Shown: one piece after another, positions 1-4,947 of the stretch
Position numbering within the stretch: the first letter of the stretch is position 1
How the letters are laid out: each line of letters begins with the position of its first letter
Assembly: GCA_036511155.1 (NCBI GenBank)
Contig: DATCCR010000039.1
Location: forward strand, 1-5,506
Direction: 5' to 3'
Length of the DNA: 5,506 nucleotides
DNA from: Bog-756 sp036511155
GTDB taxonomy: Bacteria; Actinomycetota; Acidimicrobiia; Acidimicrobiales; RAAP-2
The notes under the pieces: generated by a model
The model's input: only the letters and a program-made list of their open reading frames with translations
Database searches by the model: none
What the model was told of the DNA's origin: nothing
Translations under genes and position numbers: made by a program

Positions 1-173
1 ACCCGCTCGGCGTCGGTGCCCGTCCCGTCAACGGTCACCTCGTTGCCCCGCACGGCGATGCGGACGTCGGGGAAGGCGTCCTCGATCTGGCGGAGCAGCT
101 CATCGCGCTGGCCGAGGAGACCGGCCATGAGGTGGTTGCCGGGGACGAGGATCTTTACCGGGGTGCCTGCCAC
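1..173 (-). CDS. phoH: PhoH-family ATPase, N-terminal fragment (runs off window)
   Basis: Only the first 57 codons are visible; the gene continues past the left edge. The translation from GTG at 173 contains VKILVPGNHLMAGLLGQRD, then an aspartate/glutamate-rich helix and VRGNEVTVDG. This matches the N-terminal region of actinobacterial PhoH-like proteins, which precedes their P-loop ATPase domain. The Walker motifs lie outside the window, so the call rests on this N-terminal pattern and on synteny: phoH follows the HIT gene downstream of hrcA-dnaJ-rsmE in many Actinomycetota. The family is a cytoplasmic nucleotide-binding protein linked to RNA metabolism and usually sits next to ybeY. The GTG start is chosen because an internal ATG at 128 would remove the conserved ILVPG stretch. 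No strong Shine-Dalgarno is seen before it. It lies 78 bp after the HIT gene and is probably co-transcribed with it. Confidence 0.85.
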   Translation of the reverse strand, partial: MAGTPVKILVPGNHLMAGLLGQRDELLRQIEDAFPDVRIAVRGNEVTVDGTGTDAER

Positions 174-251
174 GTGCGTTCTGCCTGCGACCCTACCAGC
201 GGGCCGGCCGGGGCCGGACGCACCGCGGGCGTCGATCAGACGAGGAGGTGC

Positions 252-611
252 TCAGCCCGGGGGCCAATCGAAGGACCGTCCGCCCAGGACGTGCAGATGA
301 AGGTGCGGGACGCTGTTCGAGGCGTCGGGGCCCACGTTGAATGCCAGTCGGTAGCCCCGGTCCTCAGCCCCGATTCCCTCGGCGTCGGCCACGGCCTTGG
401 CCGTGAGGAGTAGCGCGACGACATCGTCGGCGTCGTCGGCCACGATCGTGCCGGCGTTGACGATGTGGCGGGTCGGGACGACGAGCACGTGCACCGGTGC
501 CTGGGGGAGGATGTCCCGGAACGCCACGGTGCGGTCGTCGCGGTGGACGATGTCGGCGGGTATGTCGCCGGCGATGATCGAGCAGAAGAGGCAGTCGGCC
601 ATGGCGCCCAT
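252..611 (-). CDS. HIT-family (HINT-like) nucleotide hydrolase
   Basis: A 119-residue protein of normal length for a HINT-type histidine-triad hydrolase, which cleaves nucleoside phosphoramidates or related nucleotidyl bonds in the cytoplasm. The catalytic triad motif is seen near the C-terminus as SVPHLHLHVLGGR (His103, His105, His107). The N-terminus has CLFC (Cys7, Cys10), which with His49 in VVPTRHI fits the zinc-binding variant of the fold. DILPQAPVHVLVVPTRH is the typical central strand. Two starts are possible. ATG 611 has GGAGG nine bases upstream. ATG 602 gives MADCLFC, the commoner family N-terminus, and has GAGG nine bases upstream. The gene lies 54 bp after the small HTH gene and 78 bp before phoH. 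In related genomes it directly follows rsmE; here two regulator genes separate them. The physiological substrate cannot be read from the sequence. Confidence 0.93.
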   Translation of the reverse strand: MGAMADCLFCSIIAGDIPADIVHRDDRTVAFRDILPQAPVHVLVVPTRHIVNAGTIVADDADDVVALLLTAKAVADAEGIGAEDRGYRLAFNVGPDASNSVPHLHLHVLGGRSFDWPPG

Positions 612-665
612 CCTCGCACGCCTCCGAGCGGCGCGCCCTCGCCCGGAGCGCTCACGCCCGGTGGC

Positions 666-944
666 TCACCCCTCGGCGGCGACCGGCCCCACGTCGACGC
701 TGTGGACCGCCCGGGTGGGGCCCTTCACCTCGGGGTAGAGGTGCTCGAGGCTGCCCGGCACGATCCGGCTCGACTCGATGAAGGCGTCGACATCGGTCTC
801 CTTCAGTCGGATGACCCGCCCGAACTTGTAGGCGGCCATCCCGCCCTCGTCGATGAAGCGGTAGAGGCTGCGCAAGGTGACGCCGAGGCGCTCGGCCGCC
901 TCCTTGGTACTCAGCCAGCTGATCGGCTTGCCCCGTCCGTCCAT
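666..944 (-). CDS. Small excisionase/MerR-like helix-turn-helix protein
   Basis: A 92-residue protein with one winged helix-turn-helix of the HTH_17 (excisionase-like) type. WLSTKEAAERLGV (residues 10-22) is the first helix pair, TLRSLYRFIDEG the recognition helix, and KFGRVIRLKETDVDAFIES (about 40-58) the wing and closing helix. A further segment, IVPGSLEHLYPEVKG (about 61-75), lies beyond the usual domain, followed by a low-complexity tail. Despite the family name, nothing around it suggests an integrase or prophage; such proteins are often chromosomal regulators in Actinomycetota. Its ATG shares one base with the TGA of the bldD-like gene (TGATG) and has no good Shine-Dalgarno of its own, so translation is probably coupled. 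BldC is a small regulator of related fold, but this protein is longer and differs in the wing, so I do not call it BldC. DNA target unknown. Confidence 0.85.
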   Translation of the reverse strand: MDGRGKPISWLSTKEAAERLGVTLRSLYRFIDEGGMAAYKFGRVIRLKETDVDAFIESSRIVPGSLEHLYPEVKGPTRAVHSVDVGPVAAEG

Positions 945-1534
945 CAGACCGCGACGAGCAGCCCGAGCTCGTCCAAGCGGGCGCCCATGGAGTCCGGGGT
1001 CACCCCGAAGAGGCAGGCGATGGCCCGCACGTCCTCGGCCCGGATGGTGATCATCCGGCCGTTGAAGTCCTGGCGGTGGACCTGGATCATGCTCAGGAAT
1101 CGGCGCAGCAGGTCCCGCTCGGGGCCCGACACCGTGTGGAGCTTGGTCAGGTCGATGGCCACCTTGTCCGGCACGGTCGAGATTGCGGCCGCCCGGCGGC
1201 CGTTGCCCGATTCGTCCGCAGAGCCCGAGGCGCCCCAGCGGCCGCCGGCCGCCGTGTCGTCATTCGGGAGCAGCTGGTCGACAGGCACGTCGTAGAGCTT
1301 GGCCAGGCGTTGGAGCCGGGGCACCGAGATGGCCCGCTCACCCCGCTCGTAGGCGCCGAGGACCGACGCCTTGAACTCCTGGTCGGACATGGCCTCCACG
1401 GCCTGAAGCGAGAGGCGCATCTGCTTGCGCATCGCCCGCAGCCGGGACCCGACAGCACGGGCGTAGGCGACCCGCGCCGCCTCCTCCTGCTCGTCGTCGT
1501 CCGATGCTACGACTGCCTTTTCGGTCACCGTCAT
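944..1534 (-). CDS. bldD: BldD-family transcriptional regulator with c-di-GMP binding signature
   Basis: A 196-residue regulator made of two BldD modules. An XRE-type helix-turn-helix spans about residues 24-90, with SRLRAMRKQMRLSLQAVEA, the recognition region VLGAYERGERAISVPRL, and LAKLYDVPVDQLLP at its end. A polar, Gly/Ser-rich linker (about 91-122) leads to a C-terminal domain (about 123-193) resembling the Streptomyces BldD effector domain. That domain carries Arg154-x-Asp156, eight residues, then Arg165-x-x-Asp168, exactly the RxD-x8-RxxD signature by which BldD binds tetrameric cyclic-di-GMP and dimerises. It is somewhat longer than S. coelicolor BldD, with an acidic N-terminal extension (SDDDEQEE) and a longer linker. 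Start: ATG 1534 has GGAGG seven bases upstream; ATG 1612 and GTG 1540 are open but less suitable. BldD-like operator palindromes upstream suggest autoregulation. The stop overlaps the next gene's start. Family assignment is firm; a developmental role in this organism is not established. Confidence 0.92.
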   Translation of the reverse strand: MTVTEKAVVASDDDEQEEAARVAYARAVGSRLRAMRKQMRLSLQAVEAMSDQEFKASVLGAYERGERAISVPRLQRLAKLYDVPVDQLLPNDDTAAGGRWGASGSADESGNGRRAAAISTVPDKVAIDLTKLHTVSGPERDLLRRFLSMIQVHRQDFNGRMITIRAEDVRAIACLFGVTPDSMGARLDELGLLVAV

Positions 1535-1541
1535 GGCCACG

Positions 1542-1546
1542 CCTCC
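1542..1546 (-). promoter_or_regulatory. Shine-Dalgarno for the bldD homologue
   Basis: The minus strand reads GGAGG here, seven bases before ATG 1534. This decides the start: the in-frame GTG at 1540 would be only one base away from it, and ATG 1612 would place the N-terminus across the presumed BldD operator. Confidence 0.75.
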
Positions 1547-1608
1547 GCTCCCCACCGATCGCCCCTCGAGCCCAGGCGGCCGGGTCACCCCGTCGCTGAG
1601 CATCTGTC

Positions 1609-1621
1609 TCACGCAGCGTGA
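1609..1621. promoter_or_regulatory. Perfect BldD-type operator (box 1)
   Basis: The sequence TCACGCAGCGTGA is a perfect 13-bp palindrome around a central A. It fits the BldD consensus TNACNC(A/T)GNGTNA, as I recall it from Streptomyces work, at all nine specified positions. It lies 75 bp upstream of the proposed ATG of the bldD homologue and downstream of the rsmE stop, where an autoregulatory site would be expected. Confidence 0.72.
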
Positions 1622-1641
1622 CCGGCACGCTGTGTGCCGGT
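1621..1641. repeat. Inverted repeat / stem-loop between rsmE and bldD
   Basis: ACCGGCAC and GTGCCGGT form a perfect 8-bp stem around a 5-base loop. It lies 47 bp after the rsmE stop. In the minus-strand transcript no U-run follows, so it is not a canonical intrinsic terminator; it could be a weak terminator, a processing site, or a by-product of the overlapping operator palindromes. Confidence 0.55.
1625..1637. promoter_or_regulatory. Second BldD-like operator (box 2)
   Basis: The sequence GCACGCTGTGTGC has the complete core ACNC(A/T)GNGT of the BldD consensus but lacks the outer T and A, matching seven of nine specified positions. Its centre is 16 bp from that of box 1, about one and a half helical turns. 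Confidence 0.5.
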
Positions 1642-1675
1642 TGCTGGGTGAATTCCTGTTAGAGACCAGTTTTCC
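1642..1675 (-). promoter_or_regulatory. AT-richer island, possible promoter region for bldD
   Basis: About half of these 34 bases are A or T, against roughly 30% around them. The island sits between the two upper BldD-like boxes and box 3. AT-rich stretches in such genomes often mark promoters. I cannot find a convincing -35/-10 pair (TAACAG is the nearest -10-like hexamer), so this is only a candidate region. Confidence 0.3.
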
Positions 1676-1688
1676 TCACGGAGCGTGG
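1676..1688. promoter_or_regulatory. Third, degenerate BldD-like operator (box 3)
   Basis: The sequence TCACGGAGCGTGG matches seven of the nine specified positions of TNACNC(A/T)GNGTNA, failing at the central C and the final A. It directly abuts the rsmE stop codon and its centre lies 67 bp from that of box 1. Alone it would be weak; its value is that it accompanies two better sites. Confidence 0.35.
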
Positions 1689-2477
1689 TTACGCAAGGGG
1701 CAGTACGACACCGCTGCGGAGCCCGCAGAGCAGGGTCCCGGCCACCACGGCCGCCGTCTCGGCCCGTAGGACGGTGGGGCCGAGCCCGACGGGCGGGCCG
1801 AAGGCGGCACGCTCGGCGTCGTCCCAGCCGCCCTCGGGACCGACGGCCAGGACGGGCCGGTCCAGGCCCGGGGCGGCGCCGCCGGCGTCGGCCAAGGTCA
1901 TCGGGGAGCGGGCCAGGCCGGCCACCTCGTCGAGCCGGCAGACGTCCGTCACCTCGGGCAGCCACGGCCGGCGGCACTGGGCCGCCGCCTCGCGGGCCAC
2001 CCGGCGGAGGCGCTCGACCGCTTTGGTGCCCCGCTCCCCCTCCCAGCGCACCACCGAGCGTGAGGTCCGCAGGGGAACGATGCGGTCGACCCCGAGCTCG
2101 GTCAGCTTCTGGGTCACCCACTCCGGCCGGTCGCCCTTGGTCGGGGCGAAGGCCACCGTGACCTCGGGAGTGAGGCGCGCCGTCACCATGACGGGCCCGT
2201 CGGGAACCAGCACACCTCCCGGCTCGGCCCGCCGGGACCCCTGGAGCGGGGAGTCGGCGGCCACCCGGCACGGCACCCACCGACCCGCCCCATCGGACAC
2301 AGCCACCAGCTCGCCGGCCCGGAGCCGCAGCACATCGAGGAGGTGGCGCAGGTCGGCGCTGTCGACCACCGGGGCCTCCGGGTCGTCGACGAAGACCATG
2401 GCCGCGGCAGCCACCAGGACCGGATCGGGCGCTCCGGGCTCCCCGGTGCCGCCTGCCGCTGCGTCGCCCCTACTCAT
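1689..2477 (-). CDS. rsmE: 16S rRNA (uracil-1498-N3)-methyltransferase RsmE
   Basis: A 262-residue SPOUT-fold methyltransferase that uses S-adenosylmethionine to make m3U1498 in 16S rRNA of the small ribosomal subunit. The C-terminal knot motifs are diagnostic: LAVGPEGGW (from residue 210) and LGPTVLRAETAAVVA (about 232-246). The central APTKGDRPEWVTQKLTELGV is the family's K-x-x-x-x-x-x-QKxxELGV region. The N-terminal part (MVFVDD through LLDVLRLRAGELVAVSDG) is the PUA-like RNA-binding domain. ATG 2477 is used: an in-frame stop lies at 2504-2502 with no start between, although no Shine-Dalgarno is visible and an internal ATG at 2399 is possible. The first ~25 residues (Gly/Ala/Pro-rich) are atypical. 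It follows dnaJ after a 100-bp gap holding a tandem repeat; the hrcA-dnaJ-rsmE order is conserved in Gram-positive bacteria. Confidence 0.95.
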   Translation of the reverse strand: MSRGDAAAGGTGEPGAPDPVLVAAAAMVFVDDPEAPVVDSADLRHLLDVLRLRAGELVAVSDGAGRWVPCRVAADSPLQGSRRAEPGGVLVPDGPVMVTARLTPEVTVAFAPTKGDRPEWVTQKLTELGVDRIVPLRTSRSVVRWEGERGTKAVERLRRVAREAAAQCRRPWLPEVTDVCRLDEVAGLARSPMTLADAGGAAPGLDRPVLAVGPEGGWDDAERAAFGPPVGLGPTVLRAETAAVVAGTLLCGLRSGVVLPLA

Positions 2478-2510
2478 CGGGCCGTGTTCACGGACCGGGG
2501 CTCACCCACC

Positions 2511-2570
2511 GGCCCAGCGCATGCAGGCCCCGTGCATGCAGGCCCAGCGCCTGCAGGCCCAGCGCATGCA
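2511..2570. repeat. Four tandem 15-bp repeats between dnaJ and rsmE
   Basis: Four adjoining units start at 2511, 2526, 2541 and 2556. Units 1 and 4 are identical, GGCCCAGCGCATGCA; unit 2 differs at two positions and unit 3 at one (CTGCA instead of ATGCA). The array starts 7 bp beyond the dnaJ stop and occupies most of the dnaJ-rsmE gap. The unit contains the palindrome GCATGC, and the variant unit 3 creates GCCTGCAGGC. The length is a multiple of three, but neither neighbouring gene reads through it. It could be a slippage-generated spacer or an RNA structural element. Confidence 0.9.
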
Positions 2571-2577
2571 GACACGG

Positions 2578-3720
2578 TCAGCTGAGCGCGGAGCGCAGCT
2601 TGGAGAAGAGCCCCTCTTGTTGTGGGGCCTCGCCCAGCACCTCGGACCGGGCCTCGGCCAGGCGGGCGAGGAGTTCGCGCTGCACGTCGTCCAACCCGGT
2701 CGGAGTCTCCACCTGGATGTGCACGTAGAGGTCGCCGCGGCCCCGTCCCCGCACCTTGGGCACGCCGAGGCCTTTCAGGGTCAGCACGGCGCCGCTCTGC
2801 GTGCCCTCGGCGATGGCCAGGTCGCGGGAGTCGTCGAGGGTGTCGAAGGGAATGCTGCCCCCGAGGGCGGCGAGCGCCATGGGCACGTCGACGGTTGCGT
2901 GGAGGTCGACCCCGGACCGTTGGAACACGTCGTCGGGCGCGACCGACAGATGGACGAACAGGGCGCCGTTGGGGCCACCCCGGAACCCGGCGGGTCCGTG
3001 GCCGGCCAGGCGGAGGGTAGAGCCGTCGTCGACGCCGGCCGGGATGTCGACGTTCAGTGTGCGCGGCTCGTTGCGCCGGCCCTCACCCCGGCAGTCGGCG
3101 CACGGCGACTCGACGGACTGGCCCGTGCCCTGGCAGCGCTGGCACGGCACGGCGGTGATGACCTGGCCGAGGATCGACTGGCGGACCCGGCGCAGCTCGC
3201 CGGCCCCCTGGCACTCGGGGCAACGCGTCACCGAGGTGCCGGGCTGGGCGCCGGTGCCCTCACAGGTGTCGCAGTGGACGGGGACAGTCACGGCGACCTC
3301 ACGCTGGACGCCGAAGACGGCCTCGCGGAAGGTCATCTCGACCACCAGCTCGGCGTCGGGGCCCGGCACCGGGCCGGTGCGCCGCCGCCCCGGCTGGGCC
3401 CCGCCCATACCGTTGAAGAAGGCGTCGAAGAGGTCGCCCAGTCCGCCGGTGGCGAACGGGTCGCCGGCCTGGCCCCCGCCGCCGGCCGCCTGGCCGAACA
3501 CCCCGGCATGGCCGAAGCGGTCGTAGCGGGCCCGCCGTTCGGGGTCGCGGAGGACCTCGTAGGCCAGGCTGATCTCCTTGAAGTGCTCGTCGTCCTCGCT
3601 GCCGGCGTGGTTGGTGTCGGGGTGGAACTGGCGGGCCTTGGCCCGGTAGGCCCGCTTCAGCTCGTCGTCGGTGGCGTCGCGCCCGACACCGAGGAGTTCG
3701 TAGAGGTCGGTCTCGGTCAT
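2578..3720 (-). CDS. dnaJ: Chaperone protein DnaJ (Hsp40, type I)
   Basis: A 380-residue full-length type I J-protein that delivers unfolded clients to DnaK and stimulates its ATPase in the cytoplasm. The J domain spans about residues 5-70 with the essential HPD at 33-35 and YDRFGH at its end. A Gly/Phe-rich linker (about 72-108) follows. The zinc domain has four CxxCxGxG repeats: CDTCEGTG (150-157), CPECQGAG (167-174), CQRCQGTG (193-200) and CADCRGEG (207-214), all eight cysteines present. The substrate-binding beta domains follow (about 217-350), ending in GLFSKLRSAL. The ATG overlaps the hrcA TGA as ATGA, and GAGG lies seven bases upstream within hrcA. Pairing with hrcA rather than dnaK-grpE marks it as the hrcA-linked copy (often called DnaJ2 in actinobacteria); a second dnaJ probably exists elsewhere. 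It should be heat-induced through the CIRCE element. Confidence 0.97.
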   Translation of the reverse strand: MTETDLYELLGVGRDATDDELKRAYRAKARQFHPDTNHAGSEDDEHFKEISLAYEVLRDPERRARYDRFGHAGVFGQAAGGGGQAGDPFATGGLGDLFDAFFNGMGGAQPGRRRTGPVPGPDAELVVEMTFREAVFGVQREVAVTVPVHCDTCEGTGAQPGTSVTRCPECQGAGELRRVRQSILGQVITAVPCQRCQGTGQSVESPCADCRGEGRRNEPRTLNVDIPAGVDDGSTLRLAGHGPAGFRGGPNGALFVHLSVAPDDVFQRSGVDLHATVDVPMALAALGGSIPFDTLDDSRDLAIAEGTQSGAVLTLKGLGVPKVRGRGRGDLYVHIQVETPTGLDDVQRELLARLAEARSEVLGEAPQQEGLFSKLRSALS

Positions 3721-4781
3721 CGGGCCACCTCACCCAGGCGCTGGCCCAGGCGGTCGCCGACCACCCGTGCGGCGGCCAGGGCCAGCGGGTAGTTCATCCG
3801 AGTGGGCCCCAGCAGTCCGATGGTCCCGGCCTCCACGCCGTCCACCGACACCGGCATGACCACGATGGCGCACGAAGCGAGGGGCTCGACCCCGTGCTCG
3901 GTTCCGATGGCCACGGTCAGCCCGGTGTCCAGGATGTCGCGCAGGAGCGAGACCACCACGAGCTGTTGTTCCAGGATGGTGAGGACGGAGCGCACGGTCT
4001 CCACGGCGTCGAAGGCGGCGGCCATCCGGGACGACCCGCCCACGAAGAGCTGGTCGCCGCCGTCGCTCCCGCTCAGGGTGTGGAGGGCGGCCACGCCGGA
4101 TGTCACCACCGAGTCGACCGTCGGATTGCCGCTGGGGGCCGCCGCGCTGCCGACCTGGGCCAGCGGGGCGCCGAGCGCGTGGGCCGCCAGGCGGCCGCCC
4201 GCCTCGGCCAGGGCGGCCTCGTCGGCGTCCTCGGGCAGCTCGATGCTCTGCTTGCGGACGGCGCCGTCGGCCAGCACCACGACGACGAGGGCCAGGCGGT
4301 GGCCGAGGCCGACCAGCTGCACCGACCGGACGGCGGCCGACTCATGGGACGGGCCGACCACCATGGCCGTGCAGTCGGTGAGATCGGCCAGCAGGCCCGA
4401 GGTGCGCTCGAGCATCTGCTCGATCTCGCCGTGGGCGTGGTCGAAGAACTGGCGGACCTGGTGGCGGCCGCCCGGGTCGAGGGACCTGGTGCCGCCGAGG
4501 TGGTCGACGAAGAAGCGGTAGCCCTTGTCGGTCGGGATGCGACCGGCGCTGGTGTGAGGTTGGATCAGGTAGCCGTCGCGCTCGAGGGCGGCCATGTCGG
4601 ACCGTACGGTGGCGGACGAGACGCTCACGCCGGGGGCGTCGACCACGTGCTGGGAGCCGACGGGCTGGGCCGAACCGATGTACTCCGTGACCACGGCGTT
4701 GAGGATGGCCGCCTTACGGGCGTCGAGGCCCGCGTCACCTGGGGTGGCGTTGTCGGATCTGCGGTCGTCGACGGTCGGCAT
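3717..4781 (-). CDS. hrcA: Heat-inducible transcription repressor HrcA
   Basis: A 354-residue protein, normal for HrcA (about 340-350), which represses heat-shock genes by binding CIRCE; in the best-studied species GroEL keeps it active. The N-terminal winged helix begins at LDARKAAILNAVVTEYI (19-35). The family signature follows: PVGSQ, SATVRSDMAALERDGYL (56-72), then HTSAGRIPTDKGYRFFVD (76-93). The rest is the GAF-like/dimerisation region, ending IGLLGPTRMNYPLALAAARVV, a strongly conserved HrcA C-terminus. Start: ATG 4781 is preferred, though its GGTGAG is a weak and close ribosome site (four bases). The longer frame opens with GTG at 4847, which lies inside the CIRCE arm and adds a proline-rich leader not seen in the family; GTG 4790 is a further option. 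The stop overlaps the dnaJ start by four bases. CIRCE directly upstream implies autoregulation. Confidence 0.96.
   Translation of the reverse strand: MPTVDDRRSDNATPGDAGLDARKAAILNAVVTEYIGSAQPVGSQHVVDAPGVSVSSATVRSDMAALERDGYLIQPHTSAGRIPTDKGYRFFVDHLGGTRSLDPGGRHQVRQFFDHAHGEIEQMLERTSGLLADLTDCTAMVVGPSHESAAVRSVQLVGLGHRLALVVVVLADGAVRKQSIELPEDADEAALAEAGGRLAAHALGAPLAQVGSAAAPSGNPTVDSVVTSGVAALHTLSGSDGGDQLFVGGSSRMAAAFDAVETVRSVLTILEQQLVVVSLLRDILDTGLTVAIGTEHGVEPLASCAIVVMPVSVDGVEAGTIGLLGPTRMNYPLALAAARVVGDRLGQRLGEVAR
3728..3731 (-). promoter_or_regulatory. Shine-Dalgarno for dnaJ inside the hrcA 3' end
   Basis: The minus strand reads GAGG here, seven bases before the dnaJ ATG at 3720. Although the genes overlap by four bases, dnaJ thus has its own ribosome entry site in addition to possible coupling. 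Confidence 0.6.
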
Positions 4782-4840
4782 AGGGCTCACCAGGGAGATG
4801 TCGAGGGCGGGCGGGCGCCCCACCGGGGGCCCGGTCGTGT

Positions 4841-4867
4841 CTGGCACTCCACTCTAGTGAGTGCTGG
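4841..4867. promoter_or_regulatory. CIRCE operator (HrcA binding site)
   Basis: CTGGCACTC, a 9-base spacer and GAGTGCTGG form an inverted repeat with the exact geometry of CIRCE (TTAGCACTC-N9-GAGTGCTAA). The seven inner bases of each arm read GGCACTC and GAGTGCT against canonical AGCACTC and GAGTGCT; only the outer bases drift toward G/C. It lies 59 bp upstream of the preferred hrcA ATG and 80 bp after the DtxR-family gene. The minus-strand spacer contains TAGAGT, a possible -10 hexamer, but I see no -35. Confidence 0.93.
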
Positions 4868-4947
4868 ACGGACCCGGCCGTGCACCCCCTGCGGTCGAGT
4901 CGTCGGACCGGTCGTCCAGCCGACCATCGAGGCGTCCGGTGGTCGGA

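Noticed and set aside
626..652. GAGCG...CGCTC inverted repeat between the HTH gene and the HIT gene
   Set aside because: A 5-bp stem with a long loop in GC-rich DNA is expected by chance and has no T-run.
666..944. Phage excisionase / mobile element signature
   Set aside because: The HTH type is shared with excisionases, but there is no integrase, attachment repeat or compositional break nearby.
465..1295. Plus-strand open frame (276 codons) opposite the HIT, HTH and bldD genes
   Set aside because: It spans three well-supported minus-strand genes and its translation resembles no family.
1535..1612. N-terminal extension of the bldD homologue to ATG 1612
   Set aside because: The extra residues are unlike the family, ATG 1534 has a well-placed GGAGG, and the long start would fall inside the presumed operator.
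1621..1641. Intrinsic terminator after rsmE
   Set aside because: The stem is good but no T-run follows on either strand, and the bases overlap operator-like palindromes, so I list it only as an inverted repeat.
2511..2570. CRISPR-like array
   Set aside because: The 15-bp units are directly adjacent with no spacers and are too short; it is a simple tandem repeat.
1774..3792. Long plus-strand open frame (672 codons) opposite rsmE and dnaJ
   Set aside because: It is antisense to two unmistakable genes and has Arg/Pro/Ser/Ala/Gly-biased composition with no recognisable domain. Long antisense frames are expected in DNA of this GC content.
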